This document shows positions 23,601-38,600 of a stretch of 64,000 nt of DNA, piece after piece (position 1 is the stretch's first letter; the number at the start of each line of letters is the position of its first letter). Location: assembly GCA_032164245.1 (NCBI GenBank), contig JAVMKO010000006.1:5533001-5597000 (forward strand), given 5' to 3'. This DNA is from Sternotherus odoratus. Its lineage: Eukaryota; Chordata; Testudines; Kinosternidae. A model generated the notes under the pieces. The model did not search any database, was not told the origin of the DNA, and saw only the letters and a program-made list of their open reading frames with translations. The position numbers and the translations under genes are program-made.

Positions 23601-26600
23601 AAACTCAAGGCTTTCAAATAAAAAAAAAAATACCATGTCTTCCTAATACATTGCTTCTGCATACCCACAATGGAGAAGTGCAGTTAGCCATGTGGCCACA
23701 TACATTTCTATATGCTTGTTTTACATATCCTGTTTAGTTAAATACAAGACAGGAGAAAGGAGTATTCATCTCTCATACTCGGTTGATAGTTCTCGCCAGA
23801 GTGAACTGTTGTGTAGCTACAATGTAAGTGCAAAAGATGTCTCACTGAAACAAAGCATCTGAATTGGTGCCTTAACTTCCCACCTTTTGATTGGTTCAAT
23901 TAAAAAACCCTTTTTCATTTTCTATTTTACTAGTAAATTCAGCTCAACTTACCTAATTTTATGTCTCCATGGTCTGTTAGCAGAATATTTGCACCCTAAA
24001 ACAAAGCATGCAAAAATTAACATGCTAAAATAATATTTTGAACATTTTTCTGCATTACAAAGTATTAAATTAGTCCCTGCAGTTTTAAGTGACCTTACCT
24101 TAATATCCCTGTGCATTTTGCCCTTCATGTGCAAATAAGCAAGACCCTACAAGTCAAAAATAAATCTATAACTCAAGTTTGCCATGTTAACATTACTACA
24201 AAACATAACATTTCAAATTGGATTTTTAACAGTTTAAACTCAATTTGTTGTTTTAATTAAAAATTGAAAAAATGAACACTGAAATTTTGAGAAAATGACT
24301 CCCTGGCTTCTGCTCCTCAGCGCTCCTGATTCCAATACCAACACATGTGCAGACTTTTCTAAACAAGTTATATATGTAGCATTTTTGTTAGATATATTTT
24401 TAGCTTCAAAATGCACCTCAAGAGGCATAAGATTTATGACCGAAGCCAATAAAGTTTATTTACTTCTCAAGTCTAGAAAGCTTTCAGCCAAAGTTTGCAA
24501 GCCTGGGTGCCTAAAATCCACATTTAGCTCATAAATAAAAGTGGACTTGTTTTCAGAGGTGCTTAACACAGGACTCTCACTGAAAATCAAAACAAGTTCT
24601 GCAACACCAATTCTTATTGCTAGCAAAATATTAGCTAAGAGGTTAGGAACAGAATTGCCATATCAGATCAGTTCGTTGGCCCATTTAGTCTATAATCTGC
24701 CTCTGGCAGTGATCAGTTCACCAATGTTTCATAGGAAGGTGAAAATGTCTTTGATGGTTCCCTTACACAATTGTATATGGATGTATAGAGCATGAACGGT
24801 AGAGTTCCTTCCTGACACAAAAATGTCATGATCAGCTTACACAATGAAGCATGATGTTTCACAATCTATGTTGTGTTGGCTCACATTTCTATAATGAATT
24901 ATAATAAAATGAACCGGAATTTTAGCCATTAGAGATTTTTTCCCCTCTATAAAACATTGGAATTCACTGCCATACATTGCAAAATATTTCTTTTTATTGC
25001 TTAACTACTCACCCTCTTTTACTAGGAATTAGCAGTCTTCTGCAATGAGATTCAGAAATTTATCCTAAACAATGGCTGCCCAGAACCACCATGTTAGTTG
25101 TACAGTGTACGAGAATAGCCAGGTCAGTCTAAAACCTCAAATCTCCAAAGACTTGCACATGATTAAAATAATTGCATTGAAATCAATGAGACTACTCCTG
25201 GGGTTAAAGTTAAACATGACCAGGATTCGGGCTTAAGATTCTGATCCTGCTATACAGGCAGACTCTTATAGCTCTATAAGTCCCTTTATAGGGTTCAGGG
25301 CATATGGGAATTGACATGAAATCCTGCATTAAAATTAATTCATAAAGTTTGTAATGTCCTAATTTATACTAATACTGGAAATATGAAAAATGAATTTGTT
25401 AACCCTAGCAAACTGGTCTCATTGAAGCTGTATTCCCAGGTTTACACATTTAAGTGACAGCATAGCACTTCCTGAAATAAGTTTATCTTCCACATCTTCC
25501 TCGTGTATATCAAAAAGAGGCTTTGTTCTGTATCTATAGAAATACAGTACCTGTAAAGTTTCTCTGCATACATATGCAATTTGTAACTCTGACAGTGGTC
25601 CTGTTACTGAAAACAGAAAGATAGAAACAAGTCTTTAGGTTGTAATGCACACTATACATACACCATTGTAAACCAGTCAACAGAACAGGGTAGTATCCAA
25701 CCTGCAAAAGTTCAGGGGACACTTTCAACTTAAAATACAGTTTATTATTTCAAACAAACAAGTTGAAAGCCATTTTAGATGCTATTCTGACAGTGTCTTT
25801 CTGTAGTTTTCCAGACACGTTTTTTGTTATTAAAATCAATATGAACAACTAGTGTAAAAGCCCCCCCCCCTTGCCCAGCTCCCTCCCCCCAGCTCCTTTC
25901 CCCCTCAACTCCTCGTCATGCGCCAGACAGCCCAGCTAACTTTATATGTATAACTGTTCCTTGGTGCTCTAGCTCCCTGTGAGTGAGGATCGCTCAGGCA
26001 GGCAGGCAGGCAGGCAGGCAGGCCATTTTGTGCCTCCGAACTACAACCCCCCAGCATGCCGTTCGTCCCGGCCGTCTCTACTGCGCATGACGGCTTCACA
26101 CACACTTTTCTAGCCGATTATTATATAGGATGGAGGGAAACTGATAATACAGGGGGAACAGTGAAACTGGGTGTCCCCAAACCACGCGGCCCGCGGGCCA
26201 CATGCGGCCCACCAAGCCCTTCCCTGTGGCCCGTGAATAGATTCCAAGCCTATTAAGGGTAACAGGCATTGTGATGTCACAAAAGGGGCACAGTTTCATT
26301 AGGAAATGTAAATTTCTTAGTAAATACCAACTAAACATGATCATTTTTGAGTCACCAGTAACTAACTTTTCTCTCCCAGGACTGACTTCTCAATAAGGGC
26401 TGTTTATATGCAAGATTGAAGTGTTTTCTTCAGTCTTTTTTAGAGTTAAAGAGCAAAAATATCTCAAAATCTTAATGCTGAAAAAATGTATTTTGTTCAC
26501 TTCTCCAATAACTAAAAATAGCTCAAATATATTTTAACTTAGAAAACAAATAAACCCACAAGCTCATCTCTACATTCAAACCACACATGAAAAATTTGAA

Positions 26601-29600
26601 TCTCCTAAAGAAGAATTTCTCAGAAAGCTAGGATCATCTGAAGATGAGAAAATAAGCTTTACATTTACCAGCACTTTAAGGGTTGTTCAATATAATATGG
26701 AGAGAATTAGGTACATATTTCCATTATTTTTAATAGGAATATGTACTCTTCTCCTATTCATCATATTGGAAATATTCCTCCAAATACCCAGTTGCCAAAA
26801 AGGGCTCCATTTACAGTAGACTCTCGATTATCCAGAATTGGATTAACCAGGATGTGGATTAACCAGGATGTCAAAAAAAATATGCACAACTCGCAGGGCT
26901 GGCTCTGGCTTTGCTGCCGCCCCAAGCACACACACAAAAAACCCCTATCAGGGTGCAGGGAAGCCAGTGAACCAACACCCCCTCCCCCCGGCGCAGGATG
27001 GCTAGTGAATCAATCCCCACTCCCCATATTTCCTATGGATGGTGTTTATCCGGGATTTTATTAACCAGAATTATTTTTTTCCCTATCATCCTGGATAATC
27101 GAGAGTCTACTGTATTCCTATTTAGGAGATATCTAGAGTAGACGTACTTATTTATTTTGTAATGATCAGTATAAAACAACAACAATATGTACACAATATA
27201 ATAATCACCATGTTTATGAAAAGTTCATGACCAGTTATGTAGAGACCTTAACCAAAATGAAATAATTGTTCACTTGCAGCAAATGAAAAGTAAAATGCCA
27301 ATGGACTGCCATTAAAATTACTTTCTATTGCTCTGTCATATTTTCTTGGCTTTCAACTTCGAAAAGATGCATATAAATACCAAAATAAGTTTCAAAATAC
27401 CATGGTAAATGTCTTGAAGTGATCCACCTCCACAGTATTCCATGCAGATCCACAGCTTTTCACGGCTATTTTTAAAAAGTGAAACACAACTGTTAGGAGT
27501 TGACTGATCTACACAATAATGATCATGATTTTATTATTTAACTGTTAGTTATTCGACTGGTATGTTTTCCATTTTCTTATACCCCGAGGAATTCAAAAGT
27601 GCTGATGCATTACAAAACCCAGATATGCATTTTGCATGAATTTTAAATACATACAGAGCAGTCTAGTAAATATCAATTCTCACTTATAAGTATGAAACGC
27701 CTTATATATCACATTCACTGACAAATTACTCTGTTGATCAGAACTGTAATATAGGTGCCATAACCACAACCTTTTCTCCAAAATAAAGTTCATGTAAAAA
27801 TACAACTGAGGCATACATTCTATTAACTGAGATAAAATTATCTGGATATGCTTATCAATGTTAGTTTCAATGCTCAAAAAAGAGTGTTCCTCACAGATTC
27901 CACACCTTAGTTTTTCAAAGAAATGTTGACTTCAGGATTTAGCCACAAGTCCAATTAAAGTCAATTTGTGTGGCACCTTTCACTCTGAAAATTCCCCAAG
28001 CAATTTGGAGACAAGATCTCCTAGAACTGTGTAGCTAGGATAAGAACTCAAATACGGAAAGTGATCATATATATTCCCAAAGAGCCCACTGATAAACTGC
28101 AGAACTCCAGAGAAATGGAAAATATTCTCCCACTTTTTGTACAGTATTTAACGTGTATACCTGAAAATGCAGCCAGCTGGCCTCATCATCTCTCTCTTCA
28201 ATATTTCACAGCTGGTACACCACAGCCATGAAATCTGATCCAAATTTAACACTGATTCAACAATTCAATTCAAATTTAGAATATTTACAAATCACAGCTG
28301 CCCCGCTATACTTTTGTAACAGCAATACCTTTAAACAAAATACCAAGAGGCATAATTCTTTGGGTAAGTAACTAGCCTGTTTTATTTTAAAAGATACTAT
28401 AATTTCAGATCTCCCCACCAACTTACTAGGAAACCAAAGCTCCCAAAATATCAGGCTATGAGGCTGGATGCACTGCAACAGTCTCCAGGGATAAGGCTTC
28501 TGGCTAGCAGAGACAGTGCAATACTAGTCACTATTTTAAAAGGTAACTAGGAATCAAGGGACCAAATGAGAGGGGGACTGGGTCCGGGGGATAAAGGTGG
28601 TTCTCCCCGGAGAAGAAGAGTTGTATAAATGCACACAATTAAACAGGACTTACTTGAGATAGCTCCCAAAGTAGGCTACAATGTTGCAGTGTTTACATTC
28701 TTTAACCATATAGATTTCTTGCTGTATCAAAGAAAAATCATCACCTGAAAAATAAGAGATGACATGGTCACGCCAACAACCTACATAAAACACAGACCTA
28801 TATGTAAATGAGGGAAGTGGGCACATAGTGACCAAGAGCTTGAAAAGGTCTGAAAACATGCACATAATTGTGAAACCCCAAGCCACTGTATTTTGACAGA
28901 TGCTGACCCTTCTTGAGAATTTCCAACACATCATCCTATTCAATATCAGCGATCCATTTATATCCTTCTTTTCACTTTCCAAACTTTTTTACATGCTTTG
29001 CATGACACCAAAATGTTTCTTGAAGACCAGTGAAGAAGAGCTGGCCTGGCATCTAGAGGTAGCCTGCAATATGATCAGTTAAGACACTGGATCAGTTAAC
29101 TCACTACCCAGCAAGCACTGGGAGTGCTCTGGAAAGACAGTACTCAGAGGGATGGGAACATCATACAATGCTTTCAGCAGCTCCTCAGGCTACTTTAGGA
29201 AGGGAACTAAGTGGTTCTGTAGGGGGTTGTTCTAACTCTTCATTTGTGGTGATGGGGAAGGGAGGGTGTATAGTACAAGTGATTCAAGAGCCCTGAGGTG
29301 GAAGGAAACGGTCCCCCCTGAAAGCAGATGTGTCTGTCTTGAACACATTGTAATTACAATGTGTCTGTCTTGAACACATTGTAATTACAAATGCTTAATG
29401 AGGCTGTTCTCTGCCCTTGATAGTTCTGCCATTTAAATATAAAGGGATGCTAAAGAAAATTTGTTCCATCATTTTAATTTTATAAGTTAAAAAAAACAAA
29501 ACCCAAGAAATAATAGAAGTTTGCTTAATACTAGCTCATTCCGATGAACAATCATTTTAAAACAAACGTTGCCCTTCAGAATTTAGAACCCAAACATTGC

Positions 29601-32600
29601 AGCACTAAGGCTCAGATCCTCAATCAATGGGAGTTAAACACTGAAATCCCCTTGAAGGTCTAGGCCCAAGAACCTGACACTGAGTGAAAACAAACATTAG
29701 ACAGGTTGGTTTGATTTTCAGCGTCCAAGCTCAGAAACTCAAAAACTAAATTAGAAGTGAGAATCTTAAAAATCCAAGGTGTTATTAGCAAGATGAGGGT
29801 GGCAGATGAAGCAGCAGCTAATTTACAACATATGATTTCACAACAGCCCTTTAAAATAAGCCAGAAATACTGATCTACGTCATGGATTCACTTCAGATGC
29901 TCTTTTTAGATAAGACAAGACACTCAAAACTTCAATTCTTCCCTATGTGAGAATTTACAGTAATAAATCTTCACAGGTTTAGATCATGGATGCCAACTTT
30001 CACTCTAAAGAAATTATAACCCTCTGCAAACAGGCTCAAAATGGAAAAGCTGAGTGAAACAGTAGAGAAGTTACAGGCATGTAATTACATTTAAGAAAAT
30101 ATTGTTTCTAAATGAGCATTAAGTGTTCCCTGGGTATATTATGTACATGTTTTGTACTTTACTGCAATCTAAAATGTTGACACACTAAATTAATAATATC
30201 TATTTGTCTCCTGCCCCCTTTCCTTCTCCAAACAAAACAAGTCTATAGTCCATCTCTGGGCTGCTCTGCTCACGGATTTTATTCAACAGCAGCATATCAT
30301 GATATCTGCAGGAAGGACCTGGGCCACTTCCAAGGAAGTCAATGAGAATCTTTCCATTTACTTCAATAGGGGTTGGATCAGATCCTAAAGGATGGGGCCC
30401 CAACATTACCATGGTCACTTTCTTGCAATGGAAACCAGGAAAAGAGGGCACAAAGGGGCTGGGGGTGGTGTGTAAGGAAGTGTGTGTTTGGAATGTACAT
30501 TTTAAATGCATGTTCTGCAGCCAGATGCTTCCTTGGCAACAAATGCTCATTTAAATTCCAAGACAAAAACTACATTAAGATGGGAGTCAGGGCTGAGAGC
30601 ACATATCCATAGCAAAGGTAAAAAGCATTATAGGTATGCTGCAGTTATCCCATAACCTAGCATTACAAACCCAGAAAATGAAGAGTTAAAGTTACACTTA
30701 AAAGATCTGCATAGCTGGGTACTCAAACAACCTTAACTCTGCCCTGTGGCGACATCATGTAACAACAATCACGATGATGAAGGTATCTGTACCCAGAATT
30801 TAGACAAAGCCAATTTTTTTTAAAATCAGGGTATTTTTTCTTTTCTTTTCCATGGTGCCACTACATACACAGCTAAGGCTACAGCAAAAATACCATCCTT
30901 GAAAAGAAAGGTTCTTTGAGGGGGTTTTAAGACACCACCAGGGGAGTATTTTCTAACAATTGAGACAAGACACAGGTATCCGCTGAAGAATGCAAGCAAA
31001 TAAAAAACCTTCAAATACAACTGGCCAGTTCAACTAAAAGATATCCTAAAAGAAGAGCTCTAGGAGACTAGAGCATTTGGACTCCCCCTCTCATCTATCC
31101 TATACACTGAACCTAAGCAATAATACTTAGCAAATGTATTGGGTGAAGCCCATATGGCCATTGACCAAATAAGCATTGATATGGCCAGTCAGGTAGTTGC
31201 AATTTGAATGGTAGCCAGATAGCTATTTAGACATAGACCTACTGTTAAAAGCATTGCTCAAGGAAGCGGTGTGAGATGAAGCAAGCAGTGGAGAAGGCTG
31301 TCTAAGAGCCTTAGGGTATGTCTAGAATAACCACCGAATTGGCGGGTTATGTTCGATGTATCGAGGACCAATTTATCGTGTCTTGTCTAGACGCAATAAA
31401 TCACTCTGAGAACATGCTCTCCGTCGACTCCAGAACTCCAGCTCCGCAAGAGGAGTAAGTGGAGTCAACGGAGGAGCTGCTGCGGTTAACTCACAGCCAT
31501 GACGACGACCAGGTAAGCTGAACTAAGATGCTTCGACTTCAGCTATGCGAATAGCGTAGCTGAAGTTGCGTATCTTAGTTCAAACCCGCCCCCTAGTGTA
31601 GCCCAGGCCTTAGTCTGCTTCAAGTAAAACCACAAGGACTTTTGAATGTTGAGTATATGGAGAAGGGCCTCACTGGGGTGGACAAGAAGGCATGGAAAAA
31701 AACATTAGCAGCACAATGGGCTCCTGGAAAGGTGGAACTCACAACATCACATCAAAGGAGACCCTTTGAGGTGCCTAAAGCCTAGGACCTGGGGTAGCCA
31801 TTCTATTTTGTTTATACATTGCAAGCTAAATAAAAACAATAAAGCAGTTTCTATATACCAGATGATCAAGTTCTTCACATATTTTTGTACTGTACAGGGG
31901 TGTTACCCTATGATCATACTGAATTTTGGCATGAATTCATGCACCTGCCTAAAACTATTACTGTGAACGAAGGAATTTTGGGTTCGAGTCAGGTGGATTA
32001 ATTCACTCCAGTTTTTCTGACAAATTTCCTAAAAGAAACTGTTAAAACACTTATGCATAACAGACTGGAGCATTTCAAAATGAATGTCTTTTTTTAAAGA
32101 AGGTCAACATCAGATCCAAGAGAGTAAGTTTGAAGGAAGAAATCTGCACCAGGAAGGCATTAACTTTTTGCTAGATAACAATGTTTGCAGTGTTGGTGTA
32201 GCCCTGTTGGTTCCAACATATGAGAGAGACAAAGTGCTGGGGTAATATCTTTTACAGGACCAACTTTTGCTGGTGAAAGAGACGAGCTTTCACACTGCAC
32301 AGAACTTTTCTTTAGATTGTGGAGCTTGAAAGTTTCTCTGTCACCAACAGAAGTTGGTCCAATAAAAGATATTACCTCACCCACAGTGTCTATAGATAAC
32401 AATATCAGTTCTCCAGCTGTTTACATCACATCAAATGATGTCAGATCCCTAATTAAGAGAAATATCCTCACTTCAGAGGTCATCCCTAAGTGTTGCCTAT
32501 TCATGGACAGAGACTTGACTATACATGGCACTTTTATTTCAAAGAAATGATCAAACAAGGTCCCCCGCCTTACACACCTCACAATCACAGGTAGCAACCT

Positions 32601-35600
32601 GAGTTGCCTTTACAGAGACCACTTGCCTAGCAAAGAGGGTTTTAGAAGGGATCCAAAGGAGGAGGTAGGAGGTGCTTGCTGGATGTTGAGAGGTTATCCT
32701 GAGTGTAGTGGACAATGAGAACGGAAGTATGAAGAATGGAGCAGCAGGGAAATAAACTTGGCTGGAGTACATGGAGGATAAAGAGAGGTCAGATATGTAG
32801 ATAGGAGAGGAATAATCTAGAACTTTAAAGGGAGAACGTGGAATTTCAGAAGAATAAGGGAATTAGCGCAGAAGTCTAAGGGAGGAAAGTGGAAAAGCTG
32901 CTAGAATAGTGGGTGAGCAAGAGGCTCTAGGTGGCAGTATCTTGGAAAGACTATGAAGAGGAAAAGATGGAGAGGCCAAGATAAACTATTCCTTAAGCTC
33001 ATATTAGAGTGAAGTGAAAATTAGCAATACGGCATGACAATAATACTTACTCTCAACATTTCATTTGGAGGAAGACAGCAAGAGAAAATGAGATCCTGAT
33101 TTTAAGCAAAGTAGCTGATGACAATATATCCTTGCAAAACAATTTACTTCTGGTTTAGTCATCAGAACCCACTTTGTGCTAAACAACATGTTATCGGAAA
33201 AATGTACTTTTGTCTACTCATATGTTTGCAATTATAGGTTCTGCAGCCTGCTGTGCAAAAAGCCGGTTTGGGGAGTTGTTGTAAATCATGCAAGCAGCAT
33301 GGTGACTCACTGCAGCTTGCTAACATTATATAATCATATCGGTACAGTTAAACATACAGCATACAGAAGAGAGGCAGTCACAATATAAAGTACTTTCCCC
33401 AGATCAGAACTGGTGGTTGAACCTCCTCCAGTTGGCGCAACAATCTGCTCTTTCCCTGCCAACTGTGCTACAGAATAGACTATTTAAAACTGTGACCCTA
33501 CCGCCTTGTGCTGCGATCCCATCCAGAACTCACAAGCTAAGCAAGCCAGGGCCTGGTAATTTCAGTCACAACACTGTTTGGATGAGAGATCTCCAAGAAT
33601 CACTAAGGCCCATCTACACTAGAGACTGGTTCCAGTCGCAATTAAAGTTTTAGAATTAGCCCAGCTAGCCAGTATTAGTTCTCACCAGCCATCCTAGATA
33701 TGGTGTTGGTCCATCCTGGATCCACATACACAGAGTGCACACCTCTTTGGAGCAGGGGCATAATGTCTATGGGTTTACAGGGTATATTTGCTCTTGATCA
33801 CATTTTCATTTGTTCCACTGCCCTGCTATGAATGGTATCATCCTGTGTAAGGAGTCACACATGCTCCCCAAGAAGCCAGGGATACACCTAGATCCTTGCA
33901 GCCCCTCCTGGACTGACTCTGGGTCACTTTGTTTATTTTTCAGAGATTCGCCCTGGGACAAAGAGATAGTGTTTTAATAAAATGGTATCTGCACCATGGG
34001 ATTCGGGGGGGAGGTGAGAGAGGAGAAAGAGAGTGGGATGGACAGAGTCGCGAAGAGCCACAGTGGTTCTTGGGGTTTGACTGGGTTGCCAGAGACATCA
34101 CTCCAGAGTTGGGCAAGAGCTCTGGGAGATGAAAATGCACCCTGCCAGCTCGTTTGCCAGTGCTCGTGATCTATGCTAGCACTGAAAATTGTAAGCTACA
34201 CGAGTTAGGAACCCATATTAGACTTGCTGGCAGAGTGGTAACAAATGATACAAACCATGCCTTCAGATCAGAAGCAGCTACACACAGGCTTACTGCATAA
34301 CACCCATGAGGCAAATAATGTTCTCTATTTTGCCACAAGACATCAGTGTACACGGGGCTCCAAAAGTGCTGGAAGTGGCATTTGCAGACTCCTCCCTTAC
34401 TGAACTATTGTGCCAGCATCAAACTAAATGTAGTGAAATGCAAATGAGCAGTTTGCATCATTTGCAGACATTAAAGATTTCTCGTGTTTTATCAGCGTAG
34501 GAGTCTCCTGGCTAAATTCCAGCTCAGGAAGCGACTAATGACTTGAACTGTGTAATTTGTCAAGTGTTTGTATTTGAACAATTACAGTGCCCAGAAAAAG
34601 CATGAAAAGCATCTTGGGATAAGTTTTATAACAATTCCTCTCAGTGTGAAAACTCCACAGTAAAGCTGCTCAAGGTAGAATATCCAGACCTCACTAAACC
34701 CCTAGATAAACTTACAGAGATCTCTCCATCCCATTCAATATTAGGGGGGGGGGGGAGACCCAAAGTGTGAATCCAATCAGGGGTCCGATCTGTGCTGATG
34801 ACTAATGTAGGTTTCACAATGTGCAGATTTTTATTTTAAAATGGAATTTAGTGGATTGATCTCCCCTCCCAGAGATATGTGCAGGTATCTGATACAGTTG
34901 GGAATTGGTCCTGCTTTGAGCAGGGGGCTGGATTAGATGATCTCCTGAGGTCTCTTCCAAACCTGATAGTTTATGATTCTATGATCTGGCTTCTGATTGA
35001 CAGCCACGTTGCTTGTCATCTAAGATGACATAAAATCTATTCAGAACCGATCATTACAGCAGCTTTAACTTTTGCTCTATGTAGCTTGAAAGCTTCTCTC
35101 TCCCCCACCATCACAAGTGGGTCATGAGAACATAAGAACATAAGAACGGCCATACTGGGTCAGACCAAAGGTCCATCTAGCCCAGCATCCTGTCTACCGA
35201 CAGTGGCCAATGCCAGGTGCCCCGGAGTGAGTGAACCTAACAGGTATGATCGAGCGATCTCTCTCCTGCCATCCATCACCCCCCTCTGACAGATAGAGGC
35301 TAGGGGCACCATTCATTACCCATCCCGGCTAATAGCCATTTATGGACTTAGCCTCCATGAATTTATCCAGCTCTCTTTTAAACCCTGTTATAGTCCTAGC
35401 CTTCACAGCCTCCTCAGGTAAGGAGTTCCACAGGTTGACTGTGCGCTGTGTGAAGAAGAACTTCCTTTTATTTGTTTTAAACCTGCTGCACGCCAATTTC
35501 ATTGAGTGGCCCCTAGTTCTTCTATTTTGGGAACAAGTAAATAACTTTTCCTTATTTACTTCCTCCACACCACTCAATTTTATATACCTCTATCATATCC

Positions 35601-38600
35601 CCCCTTAGTCTCCTCTTTTCCAAGCTAAAAAGTCCTAGCCTCTTTAATCTCTCTTCATATGGGACCCGTTCCAAACCCCTAATCATTTTAGTTGCCCTTC
35701 TCTGAACCTTTTCTAGTGCCAGTATATCCTTTTTGAGATGAGGAGACCACATTTGTACGCAGTATTCAAGATGTGGGCGCACCATGGATTTGTATAAGGG
35801 CAATAAGATATTCTCCGACTTATTCTCTATCCCTTTTTTAATGATTCCTAAATCCTGTTTGCTTTTTGACTGCCGCTGCACACTGCGTGGATGCCTTCAG
35901 AGAACTATCCACAATGACTCCCAGGTCTTTTTCCTGATTGGTTGTAGCTAAATTAGCCCCCATCATATTGTATGTATAGTTGGGGTTATTTTTTCCAATG
36001 TGCATTACTTTACATTTATCCACATTAAATTTCATTTGCCATTTTGTTGCCCAATCACTTAGTTTAGTGAGATCTTTTTGAAGTTCTTCACAGTCTGCTT
36101 TGGTCCTTACTACTTTGAGCAGTTTAGTATCATCTGCAAACTTTGCCACATCACTGTTTACCCCTTCCTCCAAATCATTTATAAATAAGTTGAATAGGAT
36201 CGGTCCCAGGACTGACCTTTGGCGAACACCACTAGTTACCCCTCTCCATTCTGAAAAAGTTCCATTTATTCCTACCCTTTGTTCCCTGTCTTTTAACGAG
36301 TTTTCAATCCATGAGAAGATCTTCCCTCTTATCCCATGGCAGCTTAATTTGCGTAAGGGACCTTGTCAAAGGCTTTCTGGAAATCTAAGTACACTATGTC
36401 CACCGGATCCCCCTTGTCCACATGTTTGCTGACCCCTTCAAAGAACTCTAATAAAAGATATCACCTCACTCATCTTGTCTCTCTAATATCCTGGGGCCAA
36501 CACAGCCATAATGCTGTATATATCACCCCCTTGGCCAGGTCTAGCTTTCCAGAACCTCAGTGTGTGCCCAAGGTTCCCTTCGTGGGCCCTCTAAGGCAGG
36601 GGTGGGGAACCTTTTTCCTGCCAAGGGCCATTTGAAGGTTTACAATGTCATTTGGGGGCCGCTCCCCCTCCCCCCCCCCCGCCTGCCTGCCTGCCCGCCT
36701 GCCCCCTTGGCCGGCGGCTCCCCGAGGCGCTTCCCGGCCTCTTCGCCGAGCGCGGAGCTGCCCCGGGCTGCCAGGCGGGAGCGGCTCCGCGTTCGGCGAA
36801 GGGGCCTGGGAAGCGCCTCGGGGAGCCGCCCCCGTCTGGCGGCCCACGTGCGTCCCTGGCCGGCGGCTCCCCGAAGTGCTTCCCGGCCTCTTCACCGAGC
36901 GCGGCGCCGCCCCAGGTGGGGGCGGCTCGGCGAAGGAGCCGGGAAGTGCCTCAGGGAGCCGCCGGCCAGGGACGCGCGCAGGCCGGATGGAATGCTTTGG
37001 CGGGCCGTATAAGGCCCCTGGGCCGGAGGTTCCCCACCCCTGCTCTAAGGGATTTGCAGGATCACCTTGTGCCTCTCACTCCTAGTAAGGCACTGGACCC
37101 TGGGTCCTGGCTAGAGGATGGGTGGAGCAAAATGAGACTCTTCCCAAGGGATATAGTCGAGATGTGGTGGTTGTTGATGGGCGAGGTGGTTGTCTTTGGC
37201 CCGATGGCCTCCATCTTAGAGTTCCTTCAGAGCGGTCAGACACATGATCCCTCTGAGGTGTGCTGATCCCTGTCAAGCCTTCTCCAGGGCTGTCAGCTAG
37301 CTCCGGAGCAGCCTGCCACCCCCGCTCAGTGGGATTATTGGAAGGAACTGCACAAGGCAGGCAGTTTGGTGGATTCAGGGACTCTGCCCAGGGAAGCATC
37401 AGCGAGTGGGAGGTTCTGGGTATGTAACACAGCCGCCCCAGAGGAGCTCTCCCCTCTTGGGATGTGCAGGTGCTGGGCACTGGTGGGCCACAGAGCTCAG
37501 CTCCAGACTCCATGTCACAAATATTGCCGGGACTAGGGTCAATTAGTCTCACCTCAAACCACTGGATCCCATTACTTCCCTCCCTCCTCCATATGCATTC
37601 AGGCCCCTGAACCTTGCACATCCATGGAACAGGGGACACTTCCTCCCCCGTCTGCCTTCTTTCCAAGTCTCATGCTCTTATCTCACTGTTGCTTTCTGTT
37701 CTGGTTTCTGAAATGTCTCCTCTCCAACTTTCCTCCCAGTTTCATGTGTGTCCTCATCCACTTTCCACGCTGGCTGTCTTCTTGACTTCATTAATTCTGT
37801 ACCAGTCTGTGATGGAGTATGTTTAGCCTACAATCCCCCCTGCTCCGAGAAGCAGCGAGCTGTGAGGAAAAGAGTAGCAAAGAAGACTCTCCAGAGCACC
37901 CATAGAACCAATCCTTCAAGGGCTAGAGAGGCTAGCAACAGGCAATCAGGCCCTGCCGGCCCAGATAAACAGAGCTGCCTGGACTTCTGAGGTCAGTTCC
38001 CGCCTGGGATGAGAGGGATGAGGAAGGACGCTCCTCTCTTGGCAAAGGAACCTGAAGGACAGCCAGAGGTTGTTTTCTGAATGTTTTTTGCATAGCTGGG
38101 TTTTCAGGGAGAGAACCTAAGAACTATAGCACTGAAATAATGGTGACCCTACAGGGTGCAGGTAGGAAGAGACTCAGTGAAGAAGCAGCAATGAATTGAA
38201 TCGAGCACTACATGGCTGCTGTTTATAGGGTCCTTGGGTTGGAGCACTGCCCTAGGGGACACTACACAGAGACTGCCAGAGTATACAATGGTCATTCCAA
38301 CAATATCTTCCCACCCCCTTTCAATCGCCAACATATTCCTTATTAAGGCAGCTTTCCAGCTCCTACGTACTGCAGAATGGCCCAAAGAGGCCAGAACAGT
38401 GGTTGAGGATCTGGCTGTAATAGCTCAACAGATGTGATCAAATATTAAAATGCAAGTGACTTCAGAACGTGAATCACAAAGTGCAGAAACTAACGTTGCA
38501 AACAAAACACCCTGTTCTGAATTTATGAAAACCAAGCACCACACACTTGGACAGTTATTTGCTATGGCATTAAAATCTCCAAACTTTCAACTTCTGTCAA

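Larger units (their letters stand above)
25607..27400 (-). other. MAP4K5 intron 4
   Basis: 1.8 kb. It contains a GC-rich island with a (GGCA)n run (25.86-26.13 kb), a hAT remnant (26.17-26.24 kb) and a complete pogo/Tigger-like element (26814-27112). I see nothing else I can name. Confidence 0.8.

Noticed and set aside
25995..26022. CRISPR-like short repeats
   Set aside because: It is a plain (GGCA)n microsatellite with no spacers, in a vertebrate intron.
28654..28982. Single open frame reading through exon 3 into the intron
   Set aside because: Only 28654-28744 is coding; the frame upstream is intron read-through with a clear TTTCAG acceptor between.
36557..37266. 204-codon open frame on the plus strand
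   Set aside because: Most of it lies in the hAT element 36597-37042, low-complexity sequence; no domain and no conservation signal.
37082..37666. 194-codon minus-strand open frame in intron 2
   Set aside because: No recognisable domain, no splice or repeat context supporting a gene; chance length cannot be excluded.
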